A stretch of 60,280 nucleotides of DNA. Source: Thermaceae bacterium (lineage in GTDB: Bacteria > Deinococcota > Deinococci > Deinococcales > Marinithermaceae). The position numbers and the translations under genes were made by a program. The stretch covers positions 1 through 60,280 of the forward strand of contig JALSQD010000012.1 of NCBI GenBank assembly GCA_026985615.1, given 5' to 3'. The stretch's first letter is position 1. Every line of letters starts with the position of its first letter. The notes beneath the pieces are model-generated. The model did no database searches. It was not told where the DNA came from and saw only the letters and a list, made by a program, of their open reading frames with translations. Positions 53,991 through 60,280 of this stretch are shown here, piece by piece.

Positions 53991-55082
53991 ATGAGGAACG
54001 TGGGCGCGCGCATCCACCAGAAGCTGGCCGAGGAGTGGCTGCTCACCCTTGCCCTCGCGACCACGCTCGTCCTCTCGCTGATGCTCGGGCGCTGGCCGCG
54101 CTTTTCGGCCGACGAGCTCGAGGTGGTACTGCTCCTGGGGCTCCTGTTCGCGAGCGTGCGCGGGCTCGAACAAAGCGGGCTCATGGACCGGATCGCGCGC
54201 AGGCTAGAGCGCGGGCGGCACGTCGCCCCCAAGCTGGTGTTCGCCACCTTCGTGCTGGCGGCGCTGGTGACCAACGACGTGGCGCTGGTCGTGGTCGTAC
54301 CGCTCACGCTCGGACTCAAGACCGAGGACCGCGCCGCGCTGGTGATGCTCGAGGCCTTCGCCGCCAACGCCGGCTCGGCCCTCACCCCCATCGGCAACCC
54401 GCAAAACCTCTACCTCTACTGGCACTACGGCCTGGACCCCCTGCCCTTCGTGACCACGATCGCACCCTTCTCGCTGGGACTTTTGGCCGTGCTGCTGCTC
54501 GCAGTACTCGGCCGGCCGGGCGAGGCCGCAGGGGAAGCCCGCCCGCGGGTAACCGTGCAGCGCAGCGCGCTTTTGTACCTGGGGCTTCTGGGCGTGCTCG
54601 TGGGGGTGGTGCTGCGCCTGTTGCCCTTCGCGACGGCGTGGGTGGTGGCCGTGGTGCTGGTGGTGGCGGGGCGCGACGCCCTGGCTCGAGTGGACTACGC
54701 CCTGCTCGCCACCTTCATGGCCTTTTTCGCCCTCGTAGACCAGCTCGGGCGGCTGCTGGTCCCGCAACTCAAGCACGTGGGGCACGTCTTCACCGCCGCC
54801 GCGCTCACGAGCCAGCTCCTCGGCAACGTGCCTACCGCCGCCCTCCTGGCCGAGTTCACCAGCCGCTGGCCTGCGCTGCTCTGGGGCGTGAGCGTGGGCG
54901 GCTTCGGCAGCCTGGTCGCCTCCTTCGCCAACCTCATCGCCTGGCGCTTCTACCTGAACCACGAACCCGATCCGGCAGCGCGGCAACGCTTCACGCTGCG
55001 CTTTTTGGCCTATGGCTACCTGCTCTTCGCCCTGGGCGCCCTGCTCTACCTGCTCTGGCTGCGGACGATCGGACCGGCATAG
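53991..55082 (+). CDS. ArsB/NhaD/CitM-superfamily ion permease
   Basis: A 363-residue membrane protein with about ten hydrophobic segments. APKLVFATFVLAALVTNDVA and AFAANAGSALTPIGNPQNLY are the duplicated hairpin motifs of the ion transporter superfamily (ArsB, NhaD, CitM, SLC13). TSQLLGNVPTAALLAEFTSR is the second repeat. It is shorter than ArsB (about 430). The substrate (Na+/H+, anion or arsenite) is not resolved. The start at 53991 (MRNVGARIH) follows GGGTGG; a frame from 53955 is less likely. Confidence 0.82.
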   Translation: MRNVGARIHQKLAEEWLLTLALATTLVLSLMLGRWPRFSADELEVVLLLGLLFASVRGLEQSGLMDRIARRLERGRHVAPKLVFATFVLAALVTNDVALVVVVPLTLGLKTEDRAALVMLEAFAANAGSALTPIGNPQNLYLYWHYGLDPLPFVTTIAPFSLGLLAVLLLAVLGRPGEAAGEARPRVTVQRSALLYLGLLGVLVGVVLRLLPFATAWVVAVVLVVAGRDALARVDYALLATFMAFFALVDQLGRLLVPQLKHVGHVFTAAALTSQLLGNVPTAALLAEFTSRWPALLWGVSVGGFGSLVASFANLIAWRFYLNHEPDPAARQRFTLRFLAYGYLLFALGALLYLLWLRTIGPA

Positions 55083-55083
55083 C

Positions 55084-55110
55084 AAAGGCCGGCCCGTCGC
55101 TGGGCCGGCC
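55084..55110 (-). terminator. Hairpin after tRNA-Pro, also 3' to the permease gene
   Basis: Stem GGCCGGCCC (55087-55095 with 55102-55110) followed by TTT on the minus strand. Five bases before the 3' end of tRNA-Pro. It may serve both converging transcripts. Confidence 0.7.
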
Positions 55111-55113
55111 GCG

Positions 55114-55191
<78 letters not shown>

Positions 55192-55202
55192 CAGCGCCCC
55201 TC

Positions 55203-55232
55203 AGTTTAGCCGCGGCCGCGCGGACTTGTCAA
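55203..55232 (-). promoter_or_regulatory. Promoter of tRNA-Pro
   Basis: TTGACA (55232-55227) and TAAACT (55208-55203) on the minus strand, 18 bases apart, a short distance upstream of the tRNA. Confidence 0.8.
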
Positions 55233-55238
55233 TCGGCG

Positions 55239-55703
55239 CTAGGAGGCCGCGTTCAGCCACGCGCTGGCGAAAAGGATGAGGAAAACCAGCACCACGTTGA
55301 TCTGCAAGAAGCGCTGGCTCAGGCGCTCCTTGCCGGCGCTGGGCTTACCCTTGCCGAGCACCTGGGCGCTTACCAGGGCCAGGCCGAACGAGGCGATCAC
55401 CATCAGGTGCTTCATCGTAAGTATCGCTGAAAAGGTGTTGGCCGTCGAGAACAGGTGCGCGAACTCGGGACTCTGCTTCGCCAGCACCATCCCGGTGAGC
55501 ACGAGCCCCAGCATCGAGGCCATGCCGAAGCGGCTCTGCCGTTTCTGGTAGGCGGTCATGAACTTCTTGGCTTCGGGACCGAAGGCGTCGCGGGCCGCAG
55601 GGGCGATGCTGAAGTAGGTAAGCAGCAGGTTGCCCAGCCACACCACGGCGAAGAGCTGGTGCAGGAACGAGACCACCACGGCCCCAAAAGATACGCTTTC
55701 CAC
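55239..55703 (-). CDS. CopD-like membrane protein
   Basis: A 154-residue protein with four membrane helices. FLHQLFAVVWLGNLLLTYFS and the later KHLMVIASFGLALVSAQ (His-containing helix) resemble the CopD/copper-export domain family of small haem- or copper-associated membrane proteins. It starts at GTG 55703 after an excellent AAGGAGGTGG ribosome binding site; a longer frame from 55745 lies upstream of that site. Copper binding is not shown by sequence. Confidence 0.65.
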   Translation of the reverse strand: MESVSFGAVVVSFLHQLFAVVWLGNLLLTYFSIAPAARDAFGPEAKKFMTAYQKRQSRFGMASMLGLVLTGMVLAKQSPEFAHLFSTANTFSAILTMKHLMVIASFGLALVSAQVLGKGKPSAGKERLSQRFLQINVVLVFLILFASAWLNAAS

Positions 55704-55820
55704 GCTCGTCCACCTCCTTCCGGCGCGCCACTCGCGCCGCTCCATTAGAGGGCGTCCACCCCCATGAAAGGAGCTAACCCCAAGGATACCCCAGGGCCGC
55801 GGGGCAAGCGCCCCGGTCGT

Positions 55821-57176
55821 TCAGTTGAGCATGCGGTTCTTCTGGGCCAGCTCGCGCGCCCGCAGCGCGTAGCCGCGCACGGTCTCGCGCCACTCGTCGG
55901 AGGGCGGCAGGTAGGGCAAAAGCCGCTCGGCCAGTTCGGCCACCTCGGCGGGGTCAGGGTAGCCCGTCTGGGCGAGCACGTCCACGATCATCTCCGTAGC
56001 CGACACCCAGTCGCGGTCGCCCTCGCGCGCAAGCGCGGCGGCCGCGCGGTAGTGGGCCAGGGCCTCGTCCCAGTGCCCCACGTCGTAGGCGCGGTTACCG
56101 AGAATCAGGTGCGCGGTGGGCACCGGGGAGAGCTCGAGCACCTGCCGGGCCAGCCGCTCGGCCTCGGGTCCGTCGCCGAGCCGGTAGTGCGCCTCGGCCA
56201 GGTCGGCCAGCGCGTGCGCGCGGTGGGGGTAGTCCGCCACCTGCACCACCCGCCGCAGAAGCGCCTCAGCCTTGAGCAGGTCTCCGGCGTCGAGCTCCAT
56301 CAGCCCCCACTCGTGCCAGACGAAGGGACGGTCGGGCTCGGTCGCCCGCCGCTCGGCGTCCTGGTAGGCCGCGCGGGCCGCCTCGATCCGCCCCATCTGC
56401 TGGTCCACCTGGGCCCGCACCATCGCGGTGCCGTGGGTGAGTCCGGCGCCCGCCGCCTCCAAGCCCTCGGCCTGGGCGATCGCCTGGGCCGCGCGGTCGG
56501 GGTTGCCGAGCGCCAGCTCGGCCCGGGCGCGCAGGTAATGGTAGGTGGCGCGGTCAGCCAGCTCACCGGTCTCGAGCGCCTCCGCTGCCCCGTCCAGCCG
56601 CTGGGCCGCGCGCTCGGGGTCGCCCGCTTCCAGCCACAGTGCTGCGGCATCGAGCAGGCTCCACAACCGCTCCTTATCCTCCGATCGTTCCGCCGCCGCC
56701 TCATGGGCGCGGGCCGCCTCCGCCAGCCGCCCGAGCGACTCCAGCGCCCGGCCCCTGAGCGCGTAGGCACGCCCTCGCAGGAAGCGCGGAAGCCGGTCAG
56801 GGTCGGGCAGGCGCTCGAGCGCCTCCTCGAAGGCCCCCGCGTAGACCAGCCCCTGGGCCACGTGATAGGCCGTGCGCGGCCCGTCCGCCTCCGGCGGGCT
56901 CGCCGGCTCGCCCCTGAGCGCGGCCAGCTCGTAGGCCAGCGCCAGAAAGGGAGGCCGCTCCACCACTGCCGGCCAGCGCTCCGCCGCCTCCTCGAGCGCG
57001 GCCTCCCAGGCCTCTGCCTCGGCCTCGCCGTAGAGGCTGTAGAACTCGGCCAGGTCCACCAGCGCCTCAGCCGCGACCATCGCGGAGACAAACCTGCGTT
57101 CGGCCGCGGCCACCAACGCCTCGTAGGCGCGCTCGTAGTTGCCCTGTTGCAACCACTCCTCCACCTGGGGCGTCAC
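55821..57176 (-). CDS. TPR-repeat protein
   Basis: A 451-residue cytoplasmic protein composed of about ten TPR-like helical hairpins (for example RAYALRGRALESLGRLAEAA, RARAELALGNPDRAAQAIAQ, ILGNRAYDVGHWDEALAHYR). No signal peptide or enzymatic domain is visible. I use the GTG at 57176 because TATGCT lies exactly six bases before it; a TTG at 57182 is the alternative. It is probably a scaffold protein and has no clear operon partner. It is divergent from ftsH copy two. Confidence 0.72.
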   Translation of the reverse strand: MTPQVEEWLQQGNYERAYEALVAAAERRFVSAMVAAEALVDLAEFYSLYGEAEAEAWEAALEEAAERWPAVVERPPFLALAYELAALRGEPASPPEADGPRTAYHVAQGLVYAGAFEEALERLPDPDRLPRFLRGRAYALRGRALESLGRLAEAARAHEAAAERSEDKERLWSLLDAAALWLEAGDPERAAQRLDGAAEALETGELADRATYHYLRARAELALGNPDRAAQAIAQAEGLEAAGAGLTHGTAMVRAQVDQQMGRIEAARAAYQDAERRATEPDRPFVWHEWGLMELDAGDLLKAEALLRRVVQVADYPHRAHALADLAEAHYRLGDGPEAERLARQVLELSPVPTAHLILGNRAYDVGHWDEALAHYRAAAALAREGDRDWVSATEMIVDVLAQTGYPDPAEVAELAERLLPYLPPSDEWRETVRGYALRARELAQKNRMLN

Positions 57177-57274
57177 GCCCAAAGCATAGCACGCGCTTCA
57201 ACGAACTCTCAGCAGGGCTTCGTATAAACTGTTAGGGCTGCGGGCGACCGTCGCCCAGAGAGCGGAGGTAAGCT

Positions 57275-59134
<1,860 letters not shown>

Positions 59135-59150
59135 ACCCTGATTCAGCGAA

Positions 59151-59185
59151 ATCGGCCGCACGTTCTGCGCGGCCGATCGATTTTT
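59151..59185 (+). terminator. Intrinsic terminator after ftsH copy two
   Basis: Stem ATCGGCCGC (59151-59159 with 59169-59177), nine-base loop, then CGATTTTT. Confidence 0.85.
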
Positions 59186-59196
59186 GCTGACGAAAC

Positions 59197-60280
59197 TCAG
59201 CGGCTTTCCGTGTTGTGCCCTTCCGGGCTTAGGTCCTGGGCTACCTCAGCGTCTGCGAGCCTGGGGTTCTTCAAGAGCAGATTCCAGGGGTAGTTGCCCC
59301 CAACGTCCTGAACCGTCGCATCCACACCCAGTTGCACGAGGAGCTCGATAGGCTCTGGGTAGTCCGCGTATTGAGCCGCAATGTGCAGCGCGTTGCGACC
59401 CAGCTCGCTGCGCGCGTTTACATCGGCGCCTAGATCGGCCAGCGTTTGCAGCAGGGTCCCGCTCGATACCGCCCCGCGAGCGGCGGAGAGGAAGGGGGTC
59501 CAACCGTTGCCGTCGCGGGCCTCCAGGTCGGCCCCTAGCTCGACCAGGGCGCGCAGAACGTCCGGGTCTTTCGCAAGTCGGGCGGCCACGTGCAGCGGCG
59601 TCTCGCCCAGCGCGTTCCGGGCGTGCACGTCGGCCCCCAGCTCCACCCAGTCCGCAACTTTGAGATAAAAGGAGCCGTCGGCTGCAGCGTAGTGAAGCAG
59701 GGACCACCCCCAGCGGCCGGTGGCGTTCACGTCGGCGCCCAGATCGACCAGGGTGCGGGCCACCTCCAGCGAAGCCCCCTGTTTGGCCAGCAAAATGAGC
59801 GGCGTTTCCTGATTTACGGTGCGCGCTTCGAGGTCAGATCCCGCCTCGACCAAAAGGCGCACGACCGCGCTGCTGCGGCCCACGGCCGCCGCCCCGTGCA
59901 ATGGAACCCAGCCGAACCTGTCGCGGGCATGCACGTCCGCGCCGCGCTCGAGCATGAAAGCGACCAGCTTGGGCCGACCTTGTCTCTGTTGCACCGCAAC
60001 GTGCAACGGCGTTTCGCCATACTTGCCGGTAGACCCGAGCGACCCACCCGCATCGAGCAGCACCTCAAGGATTTCCACCGCCCCAGGGTTAGGATTGATC
60101 GCGGCCGAAAAGACTGGAGTCCAGCCTTCTGCACTGAGCTCCGAAGGCGAGAGGCCCGCCTTCAGCAACACCCGCACCGGCTCGGGCCCGGAGGCGTTGG
60201 CGGCGGCCAGGTGCAGTGCGGTCACCCCCCCTTTGCGCGCGCGGTGATCGAGGTGGGCTCCGGCGGCGAGTAGCAGAGCG
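59197..60280 (-). CDS. Ankyrin-repeat protein, N-terminus outside window
   Basis: The minus-strand frame is open to the right edge. Translating upstream of the GTG at 60225 gives ALLLAAGAHLDHRARKGG, itself an ankyrin unit, so that GTG is internal. About ten repeats of roughly 33-36 residues follow the pattern G-x-TPLHxAA...LLVELGADVxAR (for example ETPLHVAARLAKDPDVLRAL, WVPLHGAAAVGRSSAVVRLL). Ankyrin arrays mediate protein binding. The N-terminal part, which could carry a signal peptide, is missing. No neighbouring partner can be identified. Confidence 0.88.
   Translation of the reverse strand, partial: ALLLAAGAHLDHRARKGGVTALHLAAANASGPEPVRVLLKAGLSPSELSAEGWTPVFSAAINPNPGAVEILEVLLDAGGSLGSTGKYGETPLHVAVQQRQGRPKLVAFMLERGADVHARDRFGWVPLHGAAAVGRSSAVVRLLVEAGSDLEARTVNQETPLILLAKQGASLEVARTLVDLGADVNATGRWGWSLLHYAAADGSFYLKVADWVELGADVHARNALGETPLHVAARLAKDPDVLRALVELGADLEARDGNGWTPFLSAARGAVSSGTLLQTLADLGADVNARSELGRNALHIAAQYADYPEPIELLVQLGVDATVQDVGGNYPWNLLLKNPRLADAEVAQDLSPEGHNTESR

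Noticed and set aside
59197..60225. Complete ankyrin gene starting at 60225
   Set aside because: The frame stays open upstream and encodes a further ankyrin unit, so the gene is truncated by the window.

Overview
The window is high-GC (roughly 70%), densely coded DNA, most likely from a member of the Thermaceae (Deinococcus-Thermus), with an Oceanithermus- or Marinithermus-like marine thermophile as best guess. The assignment is inference. It rests on a dnaK-grpE-dnaJ operon ending in a small DafA-type gene directly after dnaJ, a Zn-finger-less DnaJ, many genes whose start codon sits exactly six bases after a -10 hexamer (leaderless promoters, common in this phylum), very tight gene packing with ATGA/GTGA overlaps, and frequent GTG/TTG starts. 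I ran no database search.

Layout. 1-7.0 kb: the 3' part of a UbiD-family decarboxylase gene, a dipeptide-type ABC transporter (binding protein and two permeases), a metal-dependent amidohydrolase and a CPA1 Na+/H+ antiporter. 7.2-7.5 kb: a tRNA-Asp/tRNA-Phe unit with a textbook promoter and terminator. 7.5-8.5 kb: HAD phosphatase and AhpD-like protein. 8.5-12.3 kb: chaperone operon dnaK-grpE-dnaJ-dafA. 12.4-15.6 kb: a first FtsH and three small membrane proteins. 15.6-22.4 kb (minus strand): amino-sugar catabolism (nagA and a SIS-domain gene), a short GlcE-like FAD protein, a carboxylesterase, MscS, PlsX and thioredoxin. 22.4-26.1 kb: small proteins, nitronate monooxygenase, a KamA-like radical SAM enzyme and a DJ-1/PfpI protein. 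26.0-29.4 kb: a large MalT/SARP-like regulator divergent from a lipoprotein gene. 29.5-35.1 kb: YchF, then a minus-strand operon joining a periplasmic binding lipoprotein, histidine kinase, response regulator and TsdA-like dihaem cytochrome c. 35.2-43.8 kb: housekeeping genes (murI, rph, rdgB, LOG family, psuG, rodZ-PEGA, rimO, trkA, trkH). 43.9-48 kb: an esterase lipoprotein, a LysR regulator, a membrane protein and a YeeE/YedE (TsuA-like) sulfur-compound transporter. 48.1-53.7 kb: an LptF/LptG/LptD/lipoprotein operon. 53.8-60.3 kb: tRNA-Arg, an ion permease, tRNA-Pro, a CopD-like protein, a TPR protein, a second FtsH and a truncated ankyrin-repeat gene.

How the parts fit. The two sulfur-related loci (TsdA-like cytochrome and YeeE/YedE transporter) suggest use of thiosulfate or a similar compound, with the cytochrome under its own three-part signalling system. 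That operon is the strongest candidate for an undescribed system here. The MalT/SARP-like regulator with two ATTTAAC heptamers spaced 11 bp in its divergent promoter region is the second. The LptF/G/D operon is of interest because Thermaceae are generally held to lack classical lipopolysaccharide. No CRISPR array, insertion sequence, prophage or rRNA gene was seen. No gene-free stretch exceeds 300 bases; the largest gap is 4370-4637.
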